Assembly (NCBI GenBank): GCA_963724385.1
Contig: CAVRUJ010000002.1
Location: 744,001 to 808,000, forward strand
Source: DASXQK01 sp963724385
GTDB taxonomy: Bacteria > Pseudomonadota > Alphaproteobacteria > Dongiales > Dongiaceae
DNA: 64,000 nucleotides
Direction of reading: 5' to 3'
Shown here piece by piece: positions 47,652-56,648 of the stretch (positions within the stretch are counted from its first letter, which is position 1; each line of letters starts with the position of its first letter). The position numbers and the translations under genes are program-made. The notes beneath the pieces are model-generated. The model searched no databases, was not told the origin of the DNA, and saw only the letters and a program-made list of their open reading frames with translations.

Positions 47652-49538
47652 TTGGAAACAATGGCGGTCGTCCTCGTTGCAATCGCGGTGCTCTATATCG
47701 CCCGTGACGTCGTCATGCCCCTTGCTCTCGCTCTCCTGCTCAGTTTCGCTTTAGGACCGCTCGTGCTGGCGCTGCGGCGTTGGCATTTTGGCCGCGTCCC
47801 TTCGGTTGTCGCTGCCGTAGTACTCGCCTTCTCCCTGATCGCTGGCATTGGCGCTCTTATCGGCAGCCAGCTGGCTGCATTGGCACAAAATTTGCCTCTG
47901 TATAGCTACAATATGACGGAGAAAGTCCAATCGCTTCGGCAAGCGGCATTGGGGAGCAGTATTATTGGCCCGCTCTCTGGAATTCTGAAGGACCTCGGGA
48001 GCGAGATCGCAAAACCAGCAGAAACGACGGTTAAGCTTACAGCGAAGCCGGAGGCCACGGCTTTGCCCACGGGTCAAGAGCGACAAGCAATTCCTGTGGA
48101 GATCCGCCAATCCCCCTCGACGCCGCTCGAGGTAATTGAGGCCATACTCGGTCCGCTGATCCGCCCTTTGGCGACAGCTGGCATTGTCATTGTCTTTGTC
48201 ATCTTCTTTCTGCTGCAACGGGAAGATCTGCGAGATCGGTTCATTCGGCTCGCCGGCCCTCGGGATCTAAACCGCACGACCCAAGCGCTCGATGACGGAG
48301 CGCGTCGTCTCAGCCACTATCTGTTGACGCAGTTGGGGATCAACGGCTGTTTCGGCCTGCTTATTGGCATGAGCCTTTGGTTCATCGGCGTGCCCAACCC
48401 AGTATTGTGGGGCATTCTCGCAATGCTGCTGCGCTTCGTGCCCTATATCGGCCCCGTCATTGCGGCTGCCTTCCCGGCGGCCGTTAGTTTCGCCGTCGAT
48501 CCTGGTTGGTCGATGTTATTTTGGACGCTAGGCATATTCTTGGTAGCTGAGCTCATTGTCGGTCAGGTCGTTGAGCCCATCCTCTACGGCAAAAGCACGG
48601 GCCTTTCCCCCGTTGCCATTATCCTAGCCGCTGCCTTCTGGACCTGGATTTGGGGTCCTGTCGGCTTGCTCGTTTCGACGCCGCTGACCCTGTGTCTGGT
48701 GGTCCTGGGCCACCATGTCGAGCGATTGAGATTCCTAAGCGTCGTGCTGGGTGACCAACCTGCTCTAACTGCGGGGGAGAGTTTCTATCAGCGCGTGCTC
48801 GCGGACGATTCCGATGAAGCGTTGCTCCAGGCGGAGCAGTTCCTCAAAACCGCGCCGCTGGTAAACTACTACGACCAGGTAGCGATCAAAGGGCTTGCGC
48901 TCGCCCAATTGGACGTCAACCGCGGCACCCTTTCGCACGAACGAAGGCTGCAACTCAAGGAAGCAATTGACGAGATCATTGACGATCTTTCCGACCGCAA
49001 TGACATTCTGCCGCCTGGAAAGCAAGATGGCGAAGCAACTCCTGCGCAACAGCCGGCGTCTGCTCCGGACGATATCGCAGTCACTTGGCGGGAAAGTGCA
49101 GTGATGTGCATCGCCGGCCGAGGTTCGCTGGACGAAGCTGTGGCAGCAATGCTGGCGCAACTTCTGAAGAACCAGGGGATTGGCGCTTTCGTGGTGCCTA
49201 GTGGCGCGGTCTCGGTAGGCAAAATATCGCAACTCGATGTGACGGGCGTGCAGATGGCCTGTCTTTCCTACTTGGAGGCCGGCGGCTTGACCAGCGCGCG
49301 CTACCTTGTGCGACGGCTGCGTCGCAAACTGCCGCATGGAGCAATACTTGTGGGCTTTTGGACGCTGAGTGACGAACAGATCAAAGCTCGGGATGCCTTG
49401 CAGCAGACAGGTGCCGATCTCATAGTCGCCTCTCTGCGCCAAGCCATTGAGCAGGTCAGCGAGAGGGGGAGGAAGGCGCGGCCCACCGAATCGCTGAAGT
49501 CCCCGCCTACCCCGAACGCTCGTCCAGCCGCCCAGTAG
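47652..49538 (+). CDS. AI-2E/PerM family transporter with C-terminal Rossmann-like domain
   Basis: This protein has about 628 residues. The first 360 form the AI-2E/UPF0118 membrane domain: ARDVVMPLALALLLSFALGP, VIVFVIFFLLQREDLRDR and LLRFVPYIGPVIAAAFPA. A soluble region of about 270 residues follows, with a helical segment and then VMCIAGRGSLDEAVAAML and HGAILVGFWTLSDEQI, which look like a B12-binding-like Rossmann fold. The start is uncertain: TTG 47652 or ATG 47661, with AGGAG at 47633. The ligand is unknown; the family name does not imply AI-2. Confidence 0.85.
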   Translation: METMAVVLVAIAVLYIARDVVMPLALALLLSFALGPLVLALRRWHFGRVPSVVAAVVLAFSLIAGIGALIGSQLAALAQNLPLYSYNMTEKVQSLRQAALGSSIIGPLSGILKDLGSEIAKPAETTVKLTAKPEATALPTGQERQAIPVEIRQSPSTPLEVIEAILGPLIRPLATAGIVIVFVIFFLLQREDLRDRFIRLAGPRDLNRTTQALDDGARRLSHYLLTQLGINGCFGLLIGMSLWFIGVPNPVLWGILAMLLRFVPYIGPVIAAAFPAAVSFAVDPGWSMLFWTLGIFLVAELIVGQVVEPILYGKSTGLSPVAIILAAAFWTWIWGPVGLLVSTPLTLCLVVLGHHVERLRFLSVVLGDQPALTAGESFYQRVLADDSDEALLQAEQFLKTAPLVNYYDQVAIKGLALAQLDVNRGTLSHERRLQLKEAIDEIIDDLSDRNDILPPGKQDGEATPAQQPASAPDDIAVTWRESAVMCIAGRGSLDEAVAAMLAQLLKNQGIGAFVVPSGAVSVGKISQLDVTGVQMACLSYLEAGGLTSARYLVRRLRRKLPHGAILVGFWTLSDEQIKARDALQQTGADLIVASLRQAIEQVSERGRKARPTESLKSPPTPNARPAAQ

Positions 49539-49899
49539 CTGCGCAATGCGGCTCTAGTGAGTTCGATCCCCTCGCGTCTTGTGGACGCTCGAGTGGGAAG
49601 GTCTTAACGGGCCAGCGGTCTGGCGGCGCAGCCAATCGGCAATAGAGAAGCTGAGGCAACAAATTCAGCTCCTGATGCTGTGTACGACGCCACTGATCAC
49701 CCGGCGATCACCAATGCGTGGCTTGCCCCGCGTGTCGGTCGGAAGGTGCGGTTCAAGCCGCCCGAACTGCTCGTTGATCAGCAAGAAATACCCCGATCCA
49801 TCAGGAATATTCCTTTGGAAATCTTGAATCCAGTTTCGCCGGCATTGGGAATGCTGTTTATGAGTCTCAACCCTACCAAGGAGCTTGGGCATCGGACGA
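49539..49899. other. Gene-free stretch with IS remnant
   Basis: Apart from the IS5-like transposase remnant, I see no gene here. Short frames on the plus strand have no family resemblance. The left part (49539-49660) lies after the AI-2E gene and contains no clear terminator. Confidence 0.6.
49665..49790 (-). mobile_element. IS5-family transposase, N-terminal remnant
   Basis: The minus strand reads LLINEQFGRLEPHLPTDTRG, then KPRIGDRRVISGVVHSIRS and a stop. This is the well-known start of IS5-group transposases (W..I.PHLP...RGKPR.DDRRVISGIVH.L.SG). Nothing further of the transposase is recognisable on either side. Together with the IS630 remnant at 45.8 kb it flanks the yihY and AI-2E genes. 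Confidence 0.8.
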
Positions 49900-50619
49900 C
49901 TATTTACTTGCCATTCTCGGGCCGAGCCAACGCAAGGCGCTCAAGGTGGTGACTGAAGAAATGCCGTGCGTCGCCACTGTGGTTTGCAGTACGAAATCGA
50001 TCGGCGTGCCGTCCTCGACGCTGCGGAACATAATCGGGACTCCCCGATTGTCCAGCCACACTTCTTGCCGCTTATCGCCCATCACGATGAAGTGTCGGAC
50101 GGACATTGAGGCGCCATTCACGGAAACCGCTTCGTACTCGCCGCCAGAAATCACTAGGTTGACGATCCTGCCCGTGTCCGGGTAAATCGCGGTCGCTTCA
50201 CCAGCGTGTGTTAGGACCCAAGGGTCCGAGGGAAAAATGGCCGCCGGCCCGGTGAATGAACCCGCCGTCGCATTCACCACGAATTGATCACCGCGAGCTT
50301 CGCCGTGCACTTCGAAGTACCGGCCGTCCTTGTTACCGACACTCTGTAGTGAGACCAGCCGATTGCCGCGCATGATCTCGGTGATGTCGGTTTCTTGGCG
50401 ATAGACGACGATCCCCAGTAACCCCACCGCAATGCGCAGACGCGCGTCGATCCGCATCCCTTCCGGATCATGATTGATCGCATTCGTCAGCGTGCCAATC
50501 TGGCCATATATGGGATGCATGATAGAGTAAGTATACATTTGTTGCTCTGCCAGCGCCGGTGCGGCTCCGACCAAGACGCTCAAAGCCACTGCCAGGCCAA
50601 CTGCACTGGCTCGCGTCAT
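49900..50619 (-). CDS. DUF6134 family secreted protein
   Basis: This 239-residue protein has a signal peptide (ASAVGLAVALSVLVGAAPALA). The mature part is a beta-rich domain: YSIMHPIYGQIGTLTNAI, IVVYRQETDITEIMRGNRLV, and GKDGRYFEVHGE-like NKDGRYFEVHGEARGDQF. This matches the DUF6134 family of alphaproteobacterial exported proteins of unknown function, possibly lipid- or ligand-binding like LolA folds. I chose ATG 50619; ATG 50628 is also possible. An entericidin-like gene lies 45 bp upstream on the same strand. Confidence 0.8.
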   Translation of the reverse strand: MTRASAVGLAVALSVLVGAAPALAEQQMYTYSIMHPIYGQIGTLTNAINHDPEGMRIDARLRIAVGLLGIVVYRQETDITEIMRGNRLVSLQSVGNKDGRYFEVHGEARGDQFVVNATAGSFTGPAAIFPSDPWVLTHAGEATAIYPDTGRIVNLVISGGEYEAVSVNGASMSVRHFIVMGDKRQEVWLDNRGVPIMFRSVEDGTPIDFVLQTTVATHGISSVTTLSALRWLGPRMASK

Positions 50620-50664
50620 GGTACACATCCGCCCATGGATGAGGTGAGCGCCTTAGTCATCGCG

Positions 50665-50808
50665 CTAGTTCGCGCTGTTTTGGAGCGACTGACCCGTGTC
50701 TTTGATGTCGTGGCCGAGCCCCGCCATTGTGTGACAGGCACTCAAGAGCGGCGCGACCCCCAGAAACGCGAGCAGGGCCAGCGCCAACATCGTCATTCTC
50801 TTGCACAT
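50665..50808 (-). CDS. Entericidin EcnA/B-like small lipoprotein
   Basis: This 47-residue protein starts MCKRMTMLALALLAFLGVAP and has lipobox LLSAC, with the cysteine at residue 25. It continues HTMAGLGHDIKDTGQSLQNSAN. The C(N/H)TM.G.G.D(I/V)...G..(I/L) pattern is the entericidin signature. Entericidins are tiny outer-membrane lipoproteins, described in E. coli as an antidote/toxin pair tied to stress. GAGAGG precedes the ATG. Only one member of the pair is visible; it may be co-transcribed with the DUF6134 gene. Confidence 0.8.
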   Translation of the reverse strand: MCKRMTMLALALLAFLGVAPLLSACHTMAGLGHDIKDTGQSLQNSAN

Positions 50809-51285
50809 TGCGGTTACCTCTCGTTGAGCGATTTCAAGACTCCTCGCAGAAAAGGGAAAGCAAGCGCGCCTCTTTCGTATTTCAGCTGAGGTGCGGGCAT
50901 CTGCCGAATTTGTCGTCGGATCTTATCGTCGACGCCGATCGATTTTCCGTTCGCGATGCCCAGTCTGCATCTTTGCCGGAGCGTCACCGGCGGTCATTAG
51001 GGAAGGATGCACGCCCATATGTTTACGATCGAAATTCAGCCGTGAATGTTCAAACGAGCACACGCAGTTCCGATTCTAGAAGAAACTTTCATGTGAATCG
51101 CCGTGCCATATTATACGTTGCGGTCAATAATAACTTAAGCGGGGCGGTATTTTGCATGATATCTAGATTTATTGTCTTGTAATTACCTGGACTCGGCACC
51201 ATCCAATTAGAGTGACATATCGTCTTTGCCTCGCCGAGGTGTGCCGCCTGTCTTCCAGCGTTGCTGATTTTGCAAGGCCACGTTG
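50809..51285. other. Gene-free, relatively AT-rich stretch
   Basis: No supportable gene is seen between the entericidin-like gene and the transposase remnant. The part at 51060-51185 is clearly richer in A and T than the surroundings (for example CAATAATAACTTAAG), which fits foreign or decayed DNA, or promoters reading left. Confidence 0.5.
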
Positions 51286-51289
51286 TCTA

Positions 51290-51515
51290 CCCAGGCTCAT
51301 GCCCCGGACCAGCTGACGGATCTCGAGCGGCACCTTCGGTCTCTCGCCGCGCCGTCCGGATTTCCAGCGCCAGGACGATCGAAATCCGCCACGGTGCGAA
51401 CGAATCACCGTTTCGGGTCGGACGATCGCCAGCGCCTCTACAATGCCCGGAGTGAGGCGATAAAGCCCATCGAACATCGACCGGTCGAAATTGCCGAGAG
51501 CAGTTCTCTTCGGGG
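51290..51515 (-). mobile_element. Integrase-type transposase remnant (IS481/IS3-like), N-terminal part
   Basis: The minus strand reads NFDRSMFDGLYRLTPGIVEA, then IVRPETVIRSHRGGFRSSWR and KVPLEIRQLVRGMSL. This is the conserved N-terminus of rve-integrase transposases (ALAI..PETV.RWHR.GFR.YW.W.S). The catalytic core is missing. It sits in frame directly after the hpnR-like remnant, as if the element inserted into that gene and was then deleted. Confidence 0.75.
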
Positions 51516-52124
51516 ATTTGCGCCACAGCACGTCGGCGCGCGTCTCCAGGTAATAGCGCTTGCGGATGCCCCGCTTCCCGATCCCCCGGCCGATGGCGAA
51601 GCCGTGCTCCGGGCGTATGAAGGCCACGTCGTCGACGATAAAAGCATTGGGTTCGCGAATCGAGGCGAGTTCGGCCGCCGCCGCCTCGGGGCTCGCCATA
51701 CGGTAGCTCCGGCCAGAAGGTCCAGGCGCTGCAGAAGGAGCAGTCCCGGGGCAACCCCAGGTGAGTTCGATCGACGCGCGGGGGTCGAGCTCGCCGATGA
51801 AATATCGCCGGCGCCGACGAAGGAGGCGCTGTGCCCGCCCACGAACACGAAACGGCCGCGATCCTGCCCCTTGATCCGTTCGGCGAGATCGACCACTTCC
51901 GGCAGGTTGGCAAGGTAGTTCAGCGAGAAGCCGACGGCACGCGGCCCGAATGTTGCGAGCTCGCGGGACAGCTCGGCATGGGTGGAAGCCTGCAGGTCGA
52001 GGATGCGCACTTCATGGCGCGATTGGCTCGCCGCCTCGGCAACACGCTCCAAGCCCAGCGGCTCGAGGCGCAGATAGATCTCGCTGTACATGAGGGGGCT
52101 GGGATGCACGAAGAGAAGATCCAT
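51516..52124 (-). pseudogene. hpnR: Hopanoid C-3 methylase-like (HpnR) B12-binding radical SAM protein, degraded
   Basis: The start is good (GGGAGG before ATG 52124), and the B12-binding domain reads MDLLFVHPSPLMYSEIYLRL, LEPLGLERVAEAA, then VGFSLNYLANLPEVVDLAER and FVFVGGHSASF. About 80-90 residues are then missing. The radical-SAM cluster site appears out of frame as RDCSFCSAWTFW near 51730. The main frame resumes with PNAFIVDDVAFIRPEHGFAI and ends in transposase sequence. These match HpnR, which methylates hopanoids at C-3. The deletion, two frame changes and truncation make it non-functional. Confidence 0.75.
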
Positions 52125-52768
52125 GCGAACCTCCCATCGGCGGCGGGCGCCATCGCGGCGCCACTCGGGCACCGTGAGGCCCAAATCTTAGACAGGCACC
52201 GCCCCTGGCAGCCTGTGGCAAAAGCATATGCAGGACGGCGGGCAAAGGCTCCGGGGCTCGCCCCCAAATCGGGCACTAAAGTTTCACGCCCCATATGCAG
52301 CTCGCGGCTGTCGAATGCCAGCGGTGAGGTCCGCAGAGGGGTGGGCACCGTCGGGATGCGACTTCCGCCGCGGGTGGCGGAGCCAGTCTGCAGCGAACCC
52401 GTCTCTGTATCGAATTCCCCGATAAGCAGGGAATTCTCGCGAGATAGGGCTTGCTAACCCAGCTTTGCTTCAAGCAAACCGCGGCTATCACTACGCTTTA
52501 TGCGTCAATTTCCCATTCGACGGCAGAGGGAATTTTTCGGAGGATCAGGGAGTGGAAGCGAGGGAACAGGGAATCTGCAGAGAAGATCAGGGACAGGTGC
52601 TCGCATCGATCGATCGGCCAAAGGGCTCCCTGCGCGTCGATCCCCAAGGCGCCGGGGGCCAGACTGGCAAAGTAGTCGCAGTGCCTGTGCTGGGAGGGTT
52701 ACATCAGGTCTGCCAGTTAGCGACAGAATCTACAGGATTCGATTTTGCACCCTACGGGCCTTCAACTA
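52125..52768. other. Gene-free scar region with short repeats
   Basis: No gene is supportable. The word CAGGGA recurs at about 52427, 52546, 52566 and 52587, and GAATTCCC / GGGAATTC arms form a small dyad near 52412-52435. The composition and the broken genes on both sides suggest a deletion or insertion scar. Confidence 0.5.
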
Positions 52769-53540
52769 TCACAATCCGGCGGCTAGGTAGCCGCCGTCGA
52801 CCCGGAGCGTTTCTCCGGTGACGAAGCTGGCGCCCCGCGAAGCCAGATAGAGGGCTGCGTTCACCAGCTCCTCGAGCTCGCCGAACCGGCCGAGAGGCGT
52901 TCGACGAAGCGCGTTTGCCTTACGGTCGGGCGCCATCTTTTCCCGATTGAGCGGCGTCATGAAGAATCCCGGGGCGATCGCGTTGACGCGAACACCGCGC
53001 GAAGCCCACTCGGCGGCAAGGGTACGGGTCAGGCCAAGCACCGCATGCTTGCTGGCGGTATAGACGGCACTGCGCTGGAAACCCAGGAACGAAGCGATCG
53101 AGGCTATATTGATGATGCTGCCCTGGCCTCTCGCCAGCATGTGCTTGCCGACTTCCGTGCAAGCGAAGAACACGCTTCGCAGATTGGTCGCCATGATCGA
53201 GTTCGAACTCCTCGGCCGTGAACTCCTCGGCAGACTTCAGCAGCGTCGTCCCTTGGGAATTCACTAGAATATCGATACGGCCATGGCGGGCCATCACGCC
53301 GCGGACCAGCTCCTGCAACGCGGAGAGGTCGGCCACGTCCACGGCATACCCCTCCGCATCGGCCTTGCTTGCCTCAAGGCGAGCGGCGACTTCGGTTACT
53401 TTCTCCGGCTTGCGGCCGACCGGGATCGCCGTAGCGCCCGCCTCCCCAAAGCCCAATGCGATCTGCCGTCCTATCCCGCTCGATCCGCCGATCACCAGGG
53501 CTACCGATCCGGCCAACGAAAATCGCGAAGAGAAGTCCAT
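52769..53540 (-). pseudogene. SDR-family oxidoreductase, frameshifted
   Basis: The first part has the NAD(P) motif GGSSGIGRQ and runs from ATG 53540 through DILVNSQGTT to TAEEFE. It then shifts frame near 53205. Homology resumes as IMATNLRSVFFACTEVGKHM, with the catalytic YTASK motif and a normal end (SFVTGETLRVDGGYL). Removing one base (for example a C in GAACTCGATC) restores a protein of about 256 residues. A 12-bp direct repeat (GCCGAGGAGTTC twice) sits at the break. It may be a pseudogene or an assembly error. Confidence 0.85.
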
Positions 53541-53575
53541 GGGTGCCCCCGGCTCGCCCATCGTTGCCACCGCAC

Positions 53576-54745
53576 TCAATTGACCGAGAAGCGCTTTACG
53601 GCATCCCAGTTCACTTCGATGCCAAGGCCAGGCTTGCCGGAGGGTTCGATGACGCCCTCGACCATGGTGAGCCCATCCGTCACCAATTCCCTTCGCAGCA
53701 CGTCCTCGCACAGCTCCGCCGGCAAAAACTCAATGAAGGGACAGTGTGGCGTGACAAATGCGAGATGCGCGGTCGCCGCGATCGAGATGCCGGTCTTCCA
53801 GCAATGCGGCACGATGAGACGCCCCCGCTCGGCTGCCATGGCGCAGACCTTGAGCGCTTCGCCGAGTCCGCCAACCCGCCCGACGTCCGGCTGGGCAACG
53901 TCCACCCGACCCCGGTCCATCAGCTCGGCGAACTCGAAATGCGTAGCCTGCCATTCCCCGCAGGCGATGCGCATGGGCGCCTCCGCCTGCAGACGCGCAT
54001 ATTCGTCCAGATTGTCCACCCAGATGGGCGTTTCCAGGAAGAACAAGTCGAACTCGGCCCAATCCCGCACCGTCCGCAGCGCCGTCTCGGCGTCGTTCCA
54101 CATGTACTGGACGTCGACCATCAGGGCGATATCCGGGCCAAGAGCACGTCGAACCGCGGCAACGACTTCAGTGTGCCGGTCGTAGGGCTCCTTGAGTCCG
54201 GCATGGGCGTATGGGCCGTTCATGGTCACCTCGGCCTTGACCGCTTTGAAGCCGAGTTCGCGGGCTCTGCTGGCCCACTCCACTAGGCTATCGCGGTAAG
54301 CTTCGAAGCTGTGACCATTGGGCTGCAAGGAGGCGTAGGGCGTGATCCTCTGCCGGGCAACGCCGCCGAGAATCTCGAAGATGGGTCGCGACAGGGCCTT
54401 GCCCTTCAGATCCCACAGGGCGATTTCGACCGCGCCAAGCGCGTGGATCAAAGCGCCGCGCCGGCCATGCATGCAGGTTCCGACATAGACCTTCTGCCAC
54501 AAGCGTTCGATATCGAGGGGATTCTCGCCGAGCAGCAGGTCCTTGAGGCAAAGGCTCATCGTGTGCGTGCCGCGGGCCTCGACGCAGGCTCGTGCGATCC
54601 AGGGATTGACATCGCTCTCCCCGATGCCCGACAGCCCCTCATCGGTCCGCACGACGACGAGAAAGGAATCCTGCGCCGAAGACGTGTAGGCCGGGCTGTA
54701 GTTAGGCGCCAGCAAGACATGACATTCTATGTCGGTGATCTTCAT
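53576..54745 (-). CDS. Mandelate racemase/muconate lactonizing (enolase superfamily) enzyme, canonical
   Basis: This 389-residue enolase-superfamily enzyme has an intact active site. The catalytic base is K170 (AVKAE), metal ligands are D211 (MVDVQ), E238 (FLETP) and E264 (CGEWQ), and the Asp-His dyad is D287 (AQPDVGR) and H314 (PHCWKT). Such enzymes dehydrate acid sugars or racemise/eliminate hydroxy acids. It lies 35 bp upstream of the SDR gene and follows the GntR gene on the same strand. The specific substrate cannot be deduced. Confidence 0.92.
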   Translation of the reverse strand: MKITDIECHVLLAPNYSPAYTSSAQDSFLVVVRTDEGLSGIGESDVNPWIARACVEARGTHTMSLCLKDLLLGENPLDIERLWQKVYVGTCMHGRRGALIHALGAVEIALWDLKGKALSRPIFEILGGVARQRITPYASLQPNGHSFEAYRDSLVEWASRARELGFKAVKAEVTMNGPYAHAGLKEPYDRHTEVVAAVRRALGPDIALMVDVQYMWNDAETALRTVRDWAEFDLFFLETPIWVDNLDEYARLQAEAPMRIACGEWQATHFEFAELMDRGRVDVAQPDVGRVGGLGEALKVCAMAAERGRLIVPHCWKTGISIAATAHLAFVTPHCPFIEFLPAELCEDVLRRELVTDGLTMVEGVIEPSGKPGLGIEVNWDAVKRFSVN

Positions 54746-54886
54746 TCAACCCTCGATAGGTTCCACGGTTGGCGCGACTCGGTCGCACCGAGACGGCTCG
54801 TCGTTAAGGCACTTCTCGGTGCCTCGCAGGATTCTTGCTCGCGTCCAGTGCGCGGCGCCCCCTGATTGTTCTGTTCCGCGGGTCCA

Positions 54887-55624
54887 TCAGATCGCTTCCC
54901 CGTCGATCGCCTTGCTACGACGACGGAGGCGCATGACATGTCGAACGATCTCCCGGTCGAGCCGGGCAAGATCGCCTTTGCCTATCAGCTGCAAGATCTG
55001 CCTGTGCTGCTGCGCCAGGCGCGGCCCATCGCGCTCCGTCCGCACTTCCCGGCCGAAGATGATCAATATGTGCCGGGCGAGGGCCTCCCACAATGTGATC
55101 ACGATCTCATTGCCCGAGGCCAGGCAGATCTGTCGATGAAATTCGAGATCGGCCTTACTCGTCTGCACCCAGTCGTGATGGGCCGCCTCGCGGCCCATCT
55201 TCGTGATTAGAGCTTCAAGAGCCTTCAGCTTCTCGGGATGGGCTCGCAAATTCCTGAGTGCATCGGGCATGGCCAGGCGCTCGAGGGCGACCCGCGCCTC
55301 GCAGATGCGGTCGATCTTCAGGTTATCGAAGTCCACCACATGCGCGCCGCGGTGTGGCGCCACGTCCAGGATTCCTTGCGCTTCGAGCATCTTGAGCGCC
55401 TCTCGGATCGGCACGCGGCTGACTTCGAGTCGCTCTGATAGTTCGGTTTCGACGAGCCTCTGACCAAATTCGATCGTACCAGCCGCGATGGCATCGACGA
55501 TGAAGTCGGCAACCTGCGCAGCCAAACTCTGCGTCCTGGGCAGAGCAGATTGTCGGTGAGGAGAAGCCTTGGCCGGCGTTCGGCCGGCTGGGGAATTCGC
55601 GTTCGGGGCGAGCTGCTTTTTCAT
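54887..55624 (-). CDS. GntR/FCD family transcriptional regulator
   Basis: This 245-residue FadR-type regulator has a winged helix (QRLVETELSERLEVSRVPIR, about 54-73) and an FCD ligand-binding domain with metal-coordinating residues in RVALERLAM, DLEFHRQI and QHRQIL. It lies inside the catabolic cluster between the ABC ATPase gene and an enolase-superfamily gene, and probably represses the cluster until the substrate or an intermediate binds. GTATAC-type palindromes near 57752 and 62130 are candidate operators. Confidence 0.92.
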   Translation of the reverse strand: MKKQLAPNANSPAGRTPAKASPHRQSALPRTQSLAAQVADFIVDAIAAGTIEFGQRLVETELSERLEVSRVPIREALKMLEAQGILDVAPHRGAHVVDFDNLKIDRICEARVALERLAMPDALRNLRAHPEKLKALEALITKMGREAAHHDWVQTSKADLEFHRQICLASGNEIVITLWEALARHILIIFGREVRTERDGPRLAQQHRQILQLIGKGDLARLDREIVRHVMRLRRRSKAIDGEAI

Positions 55625-55748
55625 TGCCAGACTATGTACATCAGCCCACGCGGCGCCGGAAGCTCTTGGCTGCTTGCACGCGCCGCCAAGGCCCCGTGTC
55701 GCCGTCGATCACCTTCGACACTGCTGTCCAGGCCGGAGAAGCCCACGG

Positions 55749-56519
55749 CTAACTCACCTTGCCAAGGCCCAGTGGATCGTCGGACGCGGGAATGAGCTCC
55801 CGCAGGAACCGTTTTGTTCGCTCGACTTGCGGCGCATCGAAAAATTCCCTCGGCGACGCCTCTTCGACGATTTGGCCTTCCGCCAACAGGATAACGCGGT
55901 CCGCGACATTTTTTGCGAACCAGAGCTCGTGCGTGACTACCAACATGGTCATGCCTTCGATGGCGAGTTGGCGCATGACTCCGAGCACTTCGAACACCAG
56001 CTCGCGATCCAAGGCCGAAGTGACCTCATCGAACAACATGACCTTGGGGTCCATGGCCAGGGAGCGGGCGATCGCGAGCCTCTGCTGCTGTCCGCCGGAG
56101 AGCTGGGCCGGTCTCGCGTGCGCCTTCTCGGCAAGGCCCATTTTTTCGAGCAGGTTTCGAGCCCGCTCCTCGGCCGCCTTTCGGCCGATCTTGCGAACGA
56201 GGCGCGGGGCCAAGGTTATGTTGTCCAACGCCGTCAGATGCGGGAAGAGATTGAACTGCTGAAAAACCATGCCGATCTGTCCCGGCAAGCCGCCGGACCT
56301 GTCCATGCGCCGACCGCCGACGAGGATCTGCCCCTCGTCGGGAATTTCGAGGTGGCACAAGCAGCGCAGAAGAGTGCTCTTGCCGCCGCCGCTCGGCCCG
56401 ACGATCACGAGCACCTCGCCCGGGCGGACGTTGAGCGAAACATTTCGCAGGACTTCGAGCATGCCGAAGCGCTTTGTGACGCCCTGCACCTCGACCATGT
56501 AGTTAGCAATTTCGTTCAT
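55749..56519 (-). CDS. Polar amino-acid ABC transporter ATPase
   Basis: This 256-residue GlnQ/HisP-like ATPase has Walker A GPSGGGKST (41-49), signature LSGGQQQRLAIARSLA and Walker B VMLFDEVTSALD. It follows the binding-protein gene on the minus strand. Its permease is encoded about 2.6 kb away on the plus strand (59113), so the importer is split across two divergent transcripts. Confidence 0.93.
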   Translation of the reverse strand: MNEIANYMVEVQGVTKRFGMLEVLRNVSLNVRPGEVLVIVGPSGGGKSTLLRCLCHLEIPDEGQILVGGRRMDRSGGLPGQIGMVFQQFNLFPHLTALDNITLAPRLVRKIGRKAAEERARNLLEKMGLAEKAHARPAQLSGGQQQRLAIARSLAMDPKVMLFDEVTSALDRELVFEVLGVMRQLAIEGMTMLVVTHELWFAKNVADRVILLAEGQIVEEASPREFFDAPQVERTKRFLRELIPASDDPLGLGKVS

Positions 56520-56648
56520 GGGGTATGCCCTCAGACGAGCGGCCGGCTAGCGACCGACCAGCCTGGCACTATGCCAGAATCCGGCCGGTCGCCTTTCACC
56601 CGCGGTTCGAAGCCGCTCGATCGCCACGCCTGCGACACGGTGTCTTGC

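Noticed and set aside
52411..52600. CRISPR array from recurring CAGGGA words
   Set aside because: The repeated words are only 6 bases and irregularly spaced; no repeat of 20-40 bp with equal spacers exists.
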